Source of the DNA: Nigrospora sphaerica
Taxonomy: Eukaryota; Ascomycota; Sordariomycetes; Amphisphaeriales; Apiosporaceae
Length of the DNA: 64,000 nucleotides
Assembly (NCBI GenBank): GCA_018287875.1
Contig: JAGVVL010000002.1
Coordinates: 8,370,001-8,434,000, forward strand
Reading direction: 5' to 3'
Part shown: positions 42,918 through 54,611 of the stretch, in pieces
Numbering within the stretch: the stretch's first letter is position 1
Layout: every line of letters starts with the position of its first letter
Program-made: the position numbers and the translations under genes
Notes under the pieces: generated by a model
What the model saw: only the letters and a program-made list of their open reading frames with translations
What the model was told of the DNA's origin: nothing
The model's database searches: none

Positions 42918-43315
42918 CTTGGGTGCGTGGAGTGGGTGATTTGCCCGCAAGACGACGATATTGGGTGCGTTTATAGCAGGATCCCCAATCGGTGGCGTTC
43001 TCGCAACAACCCGCAGGCCAGCTGTTGAACATTGAATAGTTGGACCTGGAAACAAGCGGTGAGTCTGTCGGTCTCACATGACAGCTCTTGGGAGGTAACG
43101 CTAGTCTTGTTTCAAGATCCCGAGTATGCGCGTGATAGCAAAAGTGGAGCCGTATAATTCTGACTCCCAAGTGCTCTCGTCCTCGAAGATACGAAAGGTA
43201 GTCTCAAATATTGGCGCCGTCATACTGTCGACAGCATAACGTCTGGCATGCTTTACACACCATCGAATTCTTCTTTATATCCGACATAGGCACAGAGCGG
43301 GTGGAGTGCGACCGT

Positions 43316-44989
43316 CTACGCGTGGCCACGCGCGGCCAGGTCGGCGATGATGTCCGCGGCGCCATGCCGTCCGGGAGCGGCCTGGGCCTCCTTGCCGAGT
43401 CGCGCGGCGCGCTCCTGCATCTTCTTGTCCTTGTCTTCCACGACTCTCCCGATAGCTTCGGCAAGACACTCGGCCGTCCACGTTGGGCTGGTGTCCTTGC
43501 AGCCCTGGACGCCAATGCCCAGGTACTCGATGATGGACGCGATATTGAAGCAGTCGGCCCAGAGCGGCAGGGCGACGTGCGGAACGCCAGACCTGAAAAA
43601 ACTGCGGTCAGCTTTATCGGCTATGGTATAAGCGTTTCAAGACGAAGGTGATACGGAAAAGAAGGGCTTTAGGGATTGGGGAAGAAAGGCGGAATAGGGA
43701 GGCGCCACGTACAACAGTGCATCATTGTAGCTCCCTGCGCCAGCGTGATGAACAGAAGCTACAACATGGCCCGTCTGCATCATGGCGAGCGGGTTGACAT
43801 CGAGCCACGACACGACACGCAACCGGTCGTCGTCAATGTGCCTTTTGGCGATGGATTGGTAGACCTCGTCCGGATAGTCGACGCGGTCCTTTTTGAACTT
43901 CCACACAACCTGAAGCTCGGGCCGCTCGTCCATCAGCATGGTTAACGCTTTGGACACAGCCACGGCTCGCTGCTCGTCGTAACGGATATGGTTGCCGAGG
44001 TTCACCACGATTGTCGGCCCTCGCGCCAGCCAAGCAACCAGGGCCGGGGCCTGCTCGGCTGCCGGGGGCTCTTGGACAACCATGGGGCCCACGCACGTCA
44101 CGTTCTTCGGGACAAAGGACACGGGTAGGCTGGCCGGAGGCAGTGTTTGCGAGATGAAAGGCGTGTCGTCGCGGCGCAGCCCGTACCAGTCAACAGAGCG
44201 GCTGTGACGCAGTAGGCCTTGGGCTTTGATATAGTCCCTAGTGGCGCGCCGGAGCGGCGTCCACGAGTACCAGTAGCGGTTCATGATTGCAAGCCAAATG
44301 TTGAATGGAACATGGGACCAGGGCAGGGGGAAGGGTGAGCGAGAACCGAGAGGTGGGTATTTCCAGTAGGCCGATAGCCAGGGCTGTTCGTAGGGGAAAT
44401 TGTCCAGCAGGAAATTCGGGGAGATGAAGGCATGGACGCGTCCAGCCTCACGGGCCGCATCTATAGCCGGCCACAGATAGACTTCAAGCACCGTTACGGC
44501 CGGGTCCACGACCTCGATCAGCGCGCCAATCTCCTTCAGTACTGCCTCGTAGTGAGGGCCGTCCCAGGGCAAGAAAAACACCTGCATATCCTTTGCCTGG
44601 TCCCGTGCGCCTTGGAGACCAGGAGGATGAAACCACTGCTCAATCGAGCGTGATGATGCTTTTGTGGTGTTACCAATGGCTTTGGACCAGGGCTGGGATT
44701 GCAACTCATGGTACACGACGCTGTTGTCCCCCGTCACGCGCTGCACAATGTCGCCTGCAGGCGCCCACGACGCAAGATGCAGTTCTACTCCGGGGTGCCG
44801 CTCGCGCAGGGACTGAATAGTCGCCATATGGACATTATGGAGACCGGGAAACGGATTGACAATGAACAGTGCTGTGTTTCTGCGGCCCTGCACCACAGGC
44901 GCGGGAGGCGCCGGGGCCAGGCTTCGCTGGTAGACCACGGCCAGTAGAACGGCCAGCAGTGCAGCCAACGAGGCGATGTTCATCGGCAT
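43316..44989 (-). CDS. UDP-glycosyltransferase, GT1 family, membrane-anchored
   Basis: GT1 enzymes transfer a sugar from a UDP-sugar to lipids or small molecules. Exon 1 is 44989-43713 and exon 2 is 43592-43316; the 120-bp intron has a GTACGT donor and a TTTTTTCAG acceptor. The product is 517 residues. The N-terminus has one membrane anchor (IASLAALLAVLLAVVYQ). The acceptor-binding half starts NTALFIVNPFPGLHNVHMATIQSL, with a His in the usual catalytic region. The donor-binding signature spans the intron: VHHAGAGSYNDALL joins to SGVPHVALPLWADCFNIASIIEYLG, matching the UDPGT motif with its HxG and W/D residues. Unspliced reading would stop soon after the motif starts. The tail is helical. The acetyltransferase gene follows 398 bp downstream on the same strand. 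Acceptor and donor sugar are unknown. Confidence 0.92.
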
Positions 44990-47028
44990 GGTGTTTCAAT
45001 GCTTGAAAGTATTCTGCGAGAATATCAGAGCGAACGCAGCCAGCTGAAGACAATTACCAACCTTGAGTGCCGATAAGTATTGTCTCTCCGTATGAAGCCT
45101 CCAAGTGTTTCCTGCACTCTGGGGCAAGACCGAAGAGAGCTGAAAGAACATAAACGCAGACGCCGAGGGCATCCGGTTACTTTCTATGTATTTATAATTC
45201 ATTACTTCGCCGTGTCAGGCCATCACCCAGGGGGCGAACTGGGTTGGCGAACGGCAGCAGGCACGGCGATTCGCCAACAGTACACTCGGTTGCATGTGTT
45301 GCCCGCAGTTCCGAGTTTGCCGCAGCAGGTGCAATATATAATGAGGGGCGTAGCGTTTTGTGAGCCTGTCGAACCCCTGTATTGGCTGCATAACCCCCAA
45401 TCCGGATTACTGCTGTGGTGACAACCAAACCCTTGGGTGCGGGCATCCAGTTGCCGCGTTTCAGGCGCCGGGAAACCCCCGCCGTAGCGAGCGACCTCGG
45501 GCTGCGGACGGATAAGCAACGTGGGCCGTCTCAGACGGGACGTTGTGTGGACACACCGGGGCTGATGCCTCATGAGGCCGGGTCCGTCTGCCCGCAGAAA
45601 AGCTTCCGTCGCCTCATGGTGGTACAGCCAAGTTTCATTGGGAAGGGCAGCGCCGGTCGGTGCAAACCCAACGGGCTGTCTGTACTTGAATTGCCTAAAC
45701 CCCTGTGGCGCACATTCAACAGTTGGGATAGCAGAATGCCTGATGATGGGTGCGGTTCAAAGTCAAGGGCGGAATACGACGTTGCGAAGAGTAAATGGAT
45801 GATATGACAGAAGTTCGAACTGAAGATCTCTCGGGGGGCAATTCCGGTAGCTCCAGGGCTCGTCAGGGAGAAGCGGCCCCCACGTGCCAGTCCCTGCCAA
45901 GCCTACATTGTGCCTTCCGGGTGTGGGATCACGGCCAAGCGGGGAAGCAGGCCGTATTTGCGTGTTCTCGACCACGGAAACATTCATCCGAGCCATTCCG
46001 TTCTGCGGATAAAAGCAAGCGGCATGTCAAAAGTCTCGACTCGGCAGGATCACTCAGCCTTTTTGGCGAGACGGCCGCCGGCGGGCGGGACTCGATCGGT
46101 CCGACCCAAGGGCGGTTATTATCACCCCGCCAGCCCCGCGCGGGTTGTCGCGCCCGCCCCGGCGACACATGGGATCTCTCCATCAGCGAAGCACTAAAAC
46201 GCCCAACGGGGGGTGTCTCGAGGGGATCACCCACTCTCCGGCAACACATGCATTGCATGACCCAGGGAAGGCAGCCGAGCGCGGGATGGGGGGTTTTCGC
46301 CCTCTCCCCTCTCTTGGCTGCAAACAGGTCGGCTGGGGGAGGGGGCTGGATCACCGTCAACGGTTCGTACACGTGGACGGGGTGCCTCGGCCTCGCGCAG
46401 AACAGACGCGGTCGGCCAACAGTCGCCCGTCATTTTCTTCGTCTCCTGCCCCGGGGCGAATCCCCCGAGACTGCCGGCCAGACCGCCAAAACCAACAAAA
46501 AAAATCCTCCACTTTTCGGGCCCAGCGAGCAGGCAGCGAAAGCTGAGGTGCTGTCCGCGCGGCCGGCTTGATTGGCTCAGCGGCCACCAAACGACGCGGC
46601 GCCTTCGACCAATGGCCCACGGGCACGAGAAGAGGCGGTCTCCATGGTGCGAGGCCGCTGCGTCGCCAGGCACCCCGAGTGGTCGGCTGCTGCTGGTTTG
46701 CTTTGGTAGAGCGTCCGGCCATCCTTGTAACCAAGGGCGACCCCACCGCTGTGCGCTGCTAGCATACGCTCTCACGCTCTCTTGTCTCCCCGCCCGCCCG
46801 CCTCAGCCAGCACAGCGCAGCAGAGATCGAGGCAACCTAAAACCGACAGCAGCTCGAGAGGGCACTTCTTTTTCCCATCCTCTCCCTCGTGCTGTTGCTG
46901 TCCCTTTCCCATCGTAACCATCTTCCTCCGGGTCTCTTTGGCTTGTCCCCGAGCACCTCTCTCCAAGTCTACTCGACTGTTGCCCGTGTCCAAAAGTAGC
47001 CCTTTTGCCAGTTCGACCTCCCGCTGCC
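44990..47028. other. intergenic / divergent promoter region, no supported gene
   Basis: About 2 kb between the divergent glycosyltransferase and CVNH-protein genes. Several long frames exist on both strands in 45.8-46.8 kb, but they overlap one another and contain no motifs. The last ~250 bp is pyrimidine-rich and fits a leader of the CVNH gene. Confidence 0.55.
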
Positions 47029-48759
47029 ATGGTGCTGAGACCGCTCGACCCGCCCTACCCGGCGGATGGCCAGGCGGACGGTCAGGCGGTACCGTCGCCC
47101 TCGCTCTCGCACCCGCTACCCCAGAGCCGGGACTCGGGATATCGCAGCCCAGAACCCTCACTTCACTCCGTTCCACACGCCATGGGCTACCCGCCCACCC
47201 TGGGCCCGCCAATGCAGCAATCCGCCCCGCCTCCGGCCTTTGAGGGCGGAGTGCGGTATGGCTATCACAGCAGCGCTCCGCAGTACCGCCTCCAGCAGCC
47301 TGGCCAGGCTGCTTATGCTCCCCAGGGCCAGGACCCGGCGAGCCCCCGCGCCTTTCCCGTGTTACCCAGTTACGACGCCGATCAGCTGCAGGTTGTCGAC
47401 CCCGAACCAATGCAGCATTCACCCTCGACCCATTGCTCCCTGTTCAGCCCCAGGCCGACCTATGCGGCTCCGAACTACCACTACATTCCGGAGCACGTGT
47501 ATGCAAAGATACCCGATCTCTCTCAATCCCCGCCCCCGCGCTCGCCCTCTGAGCAGCCCGGATACGCACAAACGGCCCCAGCGGTGCCTCCTAAGGTGCC
47601 CCATAGTCCTCAGCCCGAAGCCAGGGTAGAGGAACCCGTTGCTCCCCCGTCTGAACCTGGGATCCAAAAGGAGGACCCCGCGGCACCCCGCCCCGACTCG
47701 GCGGCTCCAAAGGACAAGGAATCACCTTCCTCCGACTCAGCGGCTCCGAAGGACAAGGAATCACCCCACTCCGACTCAGCGGCTCCGAAGGACAAGGGAT
47801 CACCCCCTTCCGACATAGCTGCTCTGAAGGACAAGGAATTACCTCGCTCGGACTCAGCGGCTCCGAAGGACAAGGAACCAGTGGTTCCGCAACTCGAACC
47901 CACGACTCTAAAGGAGGACCCTGTGGTATCCCCAATTCCCTCAAGGACACAGAACATAGAAGACAGCCTGATACTGGACGCCATCGAGGCTCTGGATGCC
48001 GGCACTCGGGATGGCTTTTTTGGCCTCGGGCCGGATCGCGCATCGAGCCGCGGAAAAGATCGCGAGTCGGACCTCGGGGGAGATTTCGGGTTACTGAGCG
48101 CCCTGGGTATCGCCTTTGCGGGCCACAACCTAGAGGACGTCTGGAACGACAGGCCTTGTCGGAAGGAGACCAAGAGGGCGTCAACCTGGAACGACTCGTC
48201 CTGGAACGAATCGCCGTGGGGCTCGTCGCCGTGGGGCGGGTCGCCGTGGAATGAGAAGCCTTGCCGAAAGAGCAGCAAACGGGCCTCGTCGTGGAAGATG
48301 CCCCGCGGTGAGGAAATTAAGATGCACGACGCCGAGGCGACAGGATCGCGCGAGGCGCCGGGGTCGCACGAGGCGCCTGGGTCGCGCGAGGCACCGGCGC
48401 CGGCGCCCGCCGACCCGCCCCGGGACACCAAGATGGGGCACTTCTCGCGCAGCTCGGTCGGCATCCGGCTGGACAGTGACTACAATCTGATCGCCGAGTG
48501 CAGTGCCTGCAACGGCCACCGCAAGCTGAGCTCCATCGCTCTCAACTACTGGGTCACAAACCGCAACGGCAAGCTGGAGTGGATCAAGGCGGGCGACGCC
48601 GCCGGCCACTTCGGCAGAAGCGCGCGCAACGTCCGGCTGGTGGACGACGGCCGGTGCCTCGAGGCCGAGGTGCGCGCGCGCAACGGGCGCTGGAAGTTGG
48701 ACCGCCTCTGTCTGGACGAGAAGATTGAGAACGTCAATGGGAATCTGTGCATGATTTGA
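47029..48759 (+). CDS. CVNH (cyanovirin-N homology) lectin-domain protein with long disordered N-terminus
   Basis: A single exon encodes 576 residues from the ATG at 47029 (GCCATGG context). The last 108 residues (about 469-576) form one CVNH domain. It begins GHFSRSSVGIRL and contains the first repeat (LIAECSACNGHRKLSSIALNYWVTN) and the second (LEAEVRARNGRWKLDRLCLDEKIENVNG). CVNH domains are two-repeat folds, often mannose-binding. Here cysteines are C in AECSAC, GRCLEAE, DRLCLDE and NLCMI, so disulfides may differ from the cyanobacterial protein. The first ~460 residues are Pro/Ser/Gln-rich and disordered. They include a 13-residue tandem repeat (DSAAPKDKESPSS type), a possibly helical piece (NIEDSLILDAIEALDAGTRDGFFGLG), a Trp-rich repeat (SSWNESPWGSSPWGGSPWNE) and REAPGS repeats. 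There is no signal peptide, so a cytoplasmic lectin is likely. Confidence 0.9.
   Translation: MVLRPLDPPYPADGQADGQAVPSPSLSHPLPQSRDSGYRSPEPSLHSVPHAMGYPPTLGPPMQQSAPPPAFEGGVRYGYHSSAPQYRLQQPGQAAYAPQGQDPASPRAFPVLPSYDADQLQVVDPEPMQHSPSTHCSLFSPRPTYAAPNYHYIPEHVYAKIPDLSQSPPPRSPSEQPGYAQTAPAVPPKVPHSPQPEARVEEPVAPPSEPGIQKEDPAAPRPDSAAPKDKESPSSDSAAPKDKESPHSDSAAPKDKGSPPSDIAALKDKELPRSDSAAPKDKEPVVPQLEPTTLKEDPVVSPIPSRTQNIEDSLILDAIEALDAGTRDGFFGLGPDRASSRGKDRESDLGGDFGLLSALGIAFAGHNLEDVWNDRPCRKETKRASTWNDSSWNESPWGSSPWGGSPWNEKPCRKSSKRASSWKMPRGEEIKMHDAEATGSREAPGSHEAPGSREAPAPAPADPPRDTKMGHFSRSSVGIRLDSDYNLIAECSACNGHRKLSSIALNYWVTNRNGKLEWIKAGDAAGHFGRSARNVRLVDDGRCLEAEVRARNGRWKLDRLCLDEKIENVNGNLCMI
47695..47880 (+). repeat. 39-bp coding tandem repeat in the CVNH protein
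   Basis: Four full copies and one partial 39-bp copy start at 47695, 47734, 47773, 47812 and 47851. Each encodes a 13-residue DSAAPKDKExPxS unit, and the copies differ by a few substitutions. Confidence 0.9.
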
Positions 48760-48942
48760 TTGGGACGGCAAGCGGCGTTTATGGGATGGGTCGGCAGTCG
48801 GAACATGCGCGAGTGGGGGGGGGGGGGGGGGGTTGCTGGGTAACAAGTAGCGTGTCAAGAATGTAACATCGGAATGGAGACCATAGCCAGGCTAAACCAG
48901 GTGGTTTCAATGCAACCTGCATGACTGCCGAGATCGACCCCT

Positions 48943-50408
48943 TCATGATGACGTTTCGTTTAAGCAGTCCGCCTGTAGCGCCTGTAGAATTGGGTTAGCA
49001 ACCGGCCGACCTTCGTTAGCGGTGGGGGGGGGCGACGTACCTGAGCCGCGGTAGCTCTGGTGCTGTTGTACTTGACGAGCGAGACGATCAGTTCTTGGAA
49101 GTCGGGGTCGACGCCTTCGAGAACCTCGGCCCAGGGCCGGCCCTCAAATGAGCGGTACATGTCGAACGGGGGGGTGCGAAAGCGGGTGGCCTCGGGCCAC
49201 GACTCGCGCGTGGGGCTGCCGATGGTCTTGAAGATGCTGAGGATGAGGCCGAGCTGGTTGCCGTCCTCGTGAGCGGCACGGGACTCGAAGAGTGGGCGCG
49301 GCGGACGGCGGCAGCACTCGGTCAGTAAGGCGCCGGCGGCCCACATGTCGACGGGGGGCCCGTAGGCGCGGTCGCCGAAGAGCGCCTCGGGCGCGCGGTA
49401 GGGCCCGGTGCCGATGTCGAGCACCTTGGCGTCAGCGGGCTCGCCGGCGGCCGGCGACAGCTCCGGGTGCCACGCCGTGCCGAAGTCGGACAGATAGGCC
49501 GGCCCGTCGGGCGCCGCCAGCAGCACCGCCGACGGCTTCACGTCGCGGTGCACGATGCCGCGCTCGTGCACGTCGCGCAGCGCCCCTAGGAGGTCGCGGA
49601 AGTGCCGCTGCACGCGCGCCCGCGACAGCGGCCCGCGTGCCAGGAGCGCCTCGAGCGTTAGCGGCATGTAGGGGAACACCAGGACGAAGCGCTGCTCCTG
49701 GTCGCGGAACGTGTCGAGGAGCGGGATGCACGGCTTGTTCAGCGTCGCCAGGATCTTAGCCTCCAAGAATGGGTTGTGCGGCTCAATGTCCCGCGTTTCC
49801 GTGATGACCTTGAGCGCCCGGGCCTGGGCTCGGTACACGGCGGCCGTCACGCCGCTGTCGACGTAGTGACAGTTTTCGTAGGGCCCAATGCGGATGCCCG
49901 GGGATTCAGGCTGTGTCTCAGTCGCCGCAACGGTTGCGGTGTCTAGGTCCGACGCCGGGGGTGAGCCCAGGGCCGCCTCGCGCGCGGGAAGCGACCGGCA
50001 TGCTGCGCGATACTCATCCTACCGGAGATCAACAAGGGTACAAACCAGGCACGGCTCGGAAACGCCAGGGCGGGGATGCCGGGCCAGGGGGCAGTGGGCT
50101 GGTCATGGGCATTTGGCAGCACGGCGCGAGAAACAAAAGAGCCAAGCCACAGGACGGAAACACATGGCAGAGAGAAGAAACAGGCGTACCAGGGAAGCGG
50201 CCGTCTTGTAAGCCTCGTTCTCCCTAGCAAAGGCTTCCTGCTGGGCGGCGGCGTGTGAGGAGTCCGCGGCCTCAATAGCCAGCTTTCTGGACCGAGCATG
50301 AGCCACACGCGACACAGTCGGGCGGCACGGCGGCGCTTACATTTGTTGGATAGATTCATAGCGGTCCATAGAGGACAGGGCCTTTCTCCAGTCGTCCTGG
50401 GCAGCCAT
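48943..50408 (-). CDS. Cak1/Csk1-like CDK-activating protein kinase
   Basis: Four exons encode 393 residues: 50408-50341, 50286-50190, 50018-49041 and 48981-48943. Introns are 54, 171 and 59 bp, with donors GTAAGC, GTACGC and GTACGT. The last has a TTGCTAAC branch and two possible acceptors nine bases apart. Residues 1-100 are helical then acidic/Ser-rich. The kinase domain starts [23 protein letters not shown] with a degenerate glycine loop. It has the ATP-site Lys in ARALKVI (about 125), HRDVKPSA (212-219), DFG (233-235) and [13 protein letters not shown] (258 on). The activation segment without a standard T-loop, and the phrase [12 protein letters not shown], fit fungal monomeric CDK-activating kinases. 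The catalytic-loop Asn (HRDxKxxN) is Ala219 here, which is unusual. Exon 1 is the least certain part, since the junction codon is ATA. The C-terminus is short. Confidence 0.85.
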
Positions 50409-51686
50409 GGCTGGATCGGTCGAAAGAAAGCCGTAGGCCGGAGACGGTCGTCAGGCTGGCTGATTGCACCGTGTTGATCCAAATCAGGGTTGCTTGGGAC
50501 CTGCTTCTGGCGGGGCAGGATACGAACGTGCAGGTACCCGTCGCTCGTTCGGATGACGAGCAGGGTTGGGTTTAGCGGTGCCGAGGCATACGACGGCTTC
50601 TGGCCGAAAGGAGAAAGGGACAAAAAAGAGGAGGAGCGAACGGGCAAGATTAGGCGTTCGGACACTGTCTGTGTGTTGGGCGGACACGCGACGGGCGATG
50701 GGGCGGCGCTGGGACTGGCGAGACGGCGGATGCAGCTGGCAAAGACCCCCGAGGAGGGTTGATGCTTGCAGATCCGATCTGGGGAAACAAGCGAGCCACA
50801 GGTGTGCGGCCAGGGCTCGGGGGTCTACGATGGTTTCGTGTTTTTATCCGAGGCTCCCGCCGTGGTAGTGGAAATACGCTCCCACGCGAGGAAATTGGCC
50901 TATGGCAGGCAGGGCAGGCTCCTTTGTCGGGCCGGTACTACATGTAGCAGGTACAGTGCGGAACGTGACGGGCAACCCGCCAGCCCTGCAGGGCAAATCG
51001 AGCCGGGCAGCGACGGCGCTAATATAGAATAAATAGTAGGCAGACGGACGGCAGACAGGTGAAATGGGAGGAGAGAGAGAGGAAGAAAGAGAGGGACAGA
51101 GACAGGTTGAACGTAGTATTCCGCCGTCCAAGGATCGCGTCTGGCATCATCGTGCCAAAATGCAGAGGAAACCCCGGCTCTCCCGACAGGGGGCCTGACG
51201 ATGCACAATGGACTTTACCAGCCATTTCCCTCGTGTGCTCCCCCATGGCCCAATGAGCCGGTGCCAAGGCCGGCGAGCATTGGGCATTTGCATTTGGGAA
51301 ACAGCGGAGCTTTCATCACTCATCGGTGCCAGTTCCCAATGGGCCGACAGAGGCGTCATTCGCACTCCCAAACAGGGCTCCGACCAAATGACGGCTTAAT
51401 CCCACGCCCGCCCAACCCCAAGTCACCCAAAGTCCCATCCCATCGTCTCTGCTCTCCCGCCCCGGCAACACCAGCCCCAGGCCAGCCAGCAATCCCGATT
51501 CGTGACGAACGGGCGTCATGCCCCTGTAATCCATCCTTACCTCTCTGTACATACCCCCAACCCGTCCGCCCGTCGTTCCTCTCTTGCCTTCGCCTTTCCA
51601 CCCTCGTGCTTGATGCCCCTGTGCCCGCCTCTCCTGCGTTCCGCCCCGTCGCATGCGTATGCGGATGCCGTTGACGCCTAATCGCC
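50409..51686. other. divergent promoter region kinase / SYP1
   Basis: About 1.3 kb between divergent genes. The 400 bp before SYP1 is C- and T-rich and fits its 5' leader. No further gene is supported; overlapping frames on both strands have no motifs. Confidence 0.6.
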
Positions 51687-54611
51687 ATGGATGATTCGAT
51701 GCGAGTAGAGTACCCGGGCATGCTGGTAAGTCGCGCAGATCGCCCATCCCGCCATGCGCCTGCGCGCAGCTTGTGCAGCCGCCAGCCATGCCGGGAAGGA
51801 AGCCTGTACTGGGTGCTTCGCTCGTGCTGTTGCTGACAGACTTCGCGCGCCTGCAGGAGAATCTCCAGCCCTCCCAGGCCGCCCAGCTCCTCAACGACCG
51901 CGTGAAGCGCACCGCCAAAGTCCACCTCGAGATTGCCGAATGGCTGCAGGTACGACCGCATGACCCCGAGCCGCCGTTCCGCCCAGGTCGCTGAACGAGA
52001 AACACAGGAACGGCGCAAAGTCGAAGAGCAATATGTCCAAGGCCTGAAGAAGCTGACGCAGTTCCGGGTTCCTAATGCGCAGTCCGAACTTGGGTAACTA
52101 CCTTTCTGCCTCCCTTTCTCTGCCTCTCTTTCTCTCGCCTTCCTCCCGCACTGTGCTCTAACCCTCGCCTTTCCCTCTCGCAGCACCTTCCAGGTCCAAT
52201 GGGACAAGATGATCCAGTCCGCCGATGCCCTCGCCATGTCTCACCACCTCTTCGCAACCAAGATCGAGAGAGACGTCGAACAGCCGCTGCGCAGTTTCTC
52301 CGCCCGGAAAGAGATGGCGAACATGCAGACCATACAAGGCAACCTGCAAAACATGGCCAAGGAACTTGACGAGGCACAGAAGAAAAACGACGCCGCGGTT
52401 AAAAAAGCCAGCAAGATGAGCGCCTCCAAGATGGACCAGGCCGCGGCCAGGCTCGAAGCCGCCACGAACCAGTGGGAATCCCAGGCGCCTTTCATCTTCG
52501 AGACCCTCCAGGCCCTGGACGAGACCCGCTTGAACCACCTGCGCGACGCCTTGACCCAGTACGGCACCTACGAGGGTGAACAGGCGCAAGAACAGCAGAG
52601 AGCTGCCGAAAGCGTGCTGAATGCCTTGCTGGACTTTAACACAGCCAACGAGATCCAGGCTTTCGTGGCCAAGTCTACCGCCGGCCGGCCGAAGCTTGAG
52701 AAACGAACGACGACGCAACCGCCTTCCACGACGGGCTCCTCCACCGCTGCCACGCCCTCGGCCACCACCGCCCCCGCCCCCAACTTCCCTCCGGCACCTC
52801 GAATTCCCGATGACGCCCAGAGCGACCACTCGGGCCCCAAGGAAGACAAGGGCGGCGAGAACAAGCTGCGGAGTCGCATTGGTACCATGCTGGGTCGCCG
52901 GCGGCAGAGTGTTCACGGAGGTTTCGGGCAGCTTTCTCCCGCGAAGGGCCCGTTCAGGACCACTAGGAGCAGTCATGGCGCGTCCCCGCGGGCTTCGTCC
53001 ACCAACCTCAACGAAGCCCACCACAAGCTTTCGGCGCTGGCTGAAGGTCCGGATTCGCCCGGGTTCCCCCCCGAATCTGCAGGCCTCAACGGGAAGGCGA
53101 GCCACGAGGGCACCAATGGGTTTGGGAATGAATCCCTCATGGATGCTCCGGAACGGAATGAGCCAGCCCGCATGAACGGTACTAGCGCCACGACCGATGT
53201 ATCCGATGTTCCGCCGCCGCCGGGGCCGCCCCCTAGCCAGCAGCACGCCGAGCCTGGGAAGGACGCCGAAGGGTTCAACATTCCTGCCCCGGCGCTTGAT
53301 CCCATATCGGCAGCCCAAAAAGAGGCAGCCGGCGACGAGAACGAGCCCGCCTTCAAATTGAGCATCCAGCAGGAACCTATCGCGGAGGAGGACCCCGAAG
53401 AACGGGAAGCAGCGCTGTCCAAGTTTACGAACAGCCTTTCGGCGATGGGCACGCCAGCCCGTCGGTCAAGTACCATTCGCGGCCGTCGCGATGTGAGGAA
53501 CACCATCTACGTGCCGGCACCCGTCTCGGAAGGCTCAGCGTCCCCCAGCCCATTCCAACCAATTTCGAATGGTCCGTCGGCGACTTTCAAACCCCCGGTA
53601 ATGGCGTCCGAGCCGAGCGTTGCCGGCACCTCGGATACGCATTCCATCCGATCATCCAATTCTTTGGGTGGTGTTGTGCACCACAAGCATCCCGACATGC
53701 ATGAGCCCGGCCTAAACTCGTCCATCATGGAGACCATCTCGGCCACGTTTGCGGGTGGCGAAATCAAGACTGTGAAGGTGAATGGCGAGATAGCGTTTGC
53801 GTACAACGCTGCCGATGCATTCGGCGCCGATAGTAAGTCGCAACGTCTCGTCGTATCGCGGCCCCGGCACTAACCAAGCCCAGCCCATCAATCCATTAGA
53901 ATCAACAACTTCGCAGCACTAGAGTCGATCGGACCGAATCGCATCTATGTAACTCACGCAGCGCCCGACCAGCCCGACCAGTTTACCCTCGACACGTCTC
54001 ACATTCGCCCCTCGCAGGCCACGGTGGGCTTCTCTTACCGCTTGCATGTCGACCCGAACGCTCTGCCTGTTGAGCGCGTGCCGCTCCTCATCCACCCCGC
54101 CTGGAAGCCACAGGGTGACAAGTTGGGCCTGCTCTTGCAATACAAGTTGAACCCCGCCTTTCAACTTGCCGGTGGCAGCACAGGCAACGTTACTTTGCAC
54201 AACGTGGTGCTTTTTGCCACGTATGAGGGCAAGGCCTCGGGTGCGCAGACGAAGCCACCCGGCACCCACGTCAAGGATAAGCACCTTGTCTACTGGCGGC
54301 TGGGCGACGTGACACTCAGCACGGCGCAGGACTGGCAGAAGATTGTATGCCGGATTGTGGGCGAGGCCGGCGTCGAGCCCCAGCCGGGTACGGTGGAAGC
54401 CCGGTGGGAATTCGCGCCGGAACCGAACGCGGCTCAGGATGTTCACGCCATCAGCGTGTCGAGGTTGGGCGAAGGTAAGGGCAAGGAGGCGGATTTGCAC
54501 GACGAAGATCCGTTTGCCGACGTGGGTGAGAACGAGTCGGCGGCCGAGGGCCGTTGGCTCGACGTACCGGCGGTGCGCAGACTGGTGAGCGGAAAGTACG
54601 AAGCCACGTGA
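51687..54611 (+). CDS. SYP1: Syp1/FCHo endocytic adaptor (F-BAR + muniscin mu-homology domain)
   Basis: Syp1/FCHo proteins arrive first at clathrin-coated pits, bend membrane through the F-BAR domain and bind cargo and Ede1/Eps15 through the mu-homology domain. Five exons encode 853 residues: 51687-51725, 51857-51949, 52008-52093, 52184-53832 and 53917-54611. Introns (131, 58, 90 and 84 bp) have GTAAGT, GTACGA, GTAACT and GTAAGT donors, and all phases agree. Splicing gives MDDSMRVEYPGMLENLQPSQAAQLLNDRVKR, then EIAEWLQERRKVEEQYVQGLKKLTQF and LGTFQVQWDKM, the classic F-BAR start. The F-BAR runs to about residue 245. A disordered Ser/Pro-rich linker with basic patches (IGTMLGRRRQSVHGG) fills about 245-595. 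The C-terminal domain begins NSSIMETISATFAGGEIKTVKVNGEIAFAY and continues across the last intron (FGADTLESIGPNRIYV) to the end. The gene is complete. Confidence 0.95.

Noticed and set aside
13080..44989. A biosynthetic cluster linking the P450 with the glycosyltransferase/acetyltransferase/transporter trio
   Set aside because: The P450 is about 25 kb away with unrelated housekeeping genes between; only the three adjacent genes are worth considering.
45795..46571. 258-codon plus-strand ORF
   Set aside because: Overlapped by long antisense frames and without motifs; it lies in the divergent promoter region.
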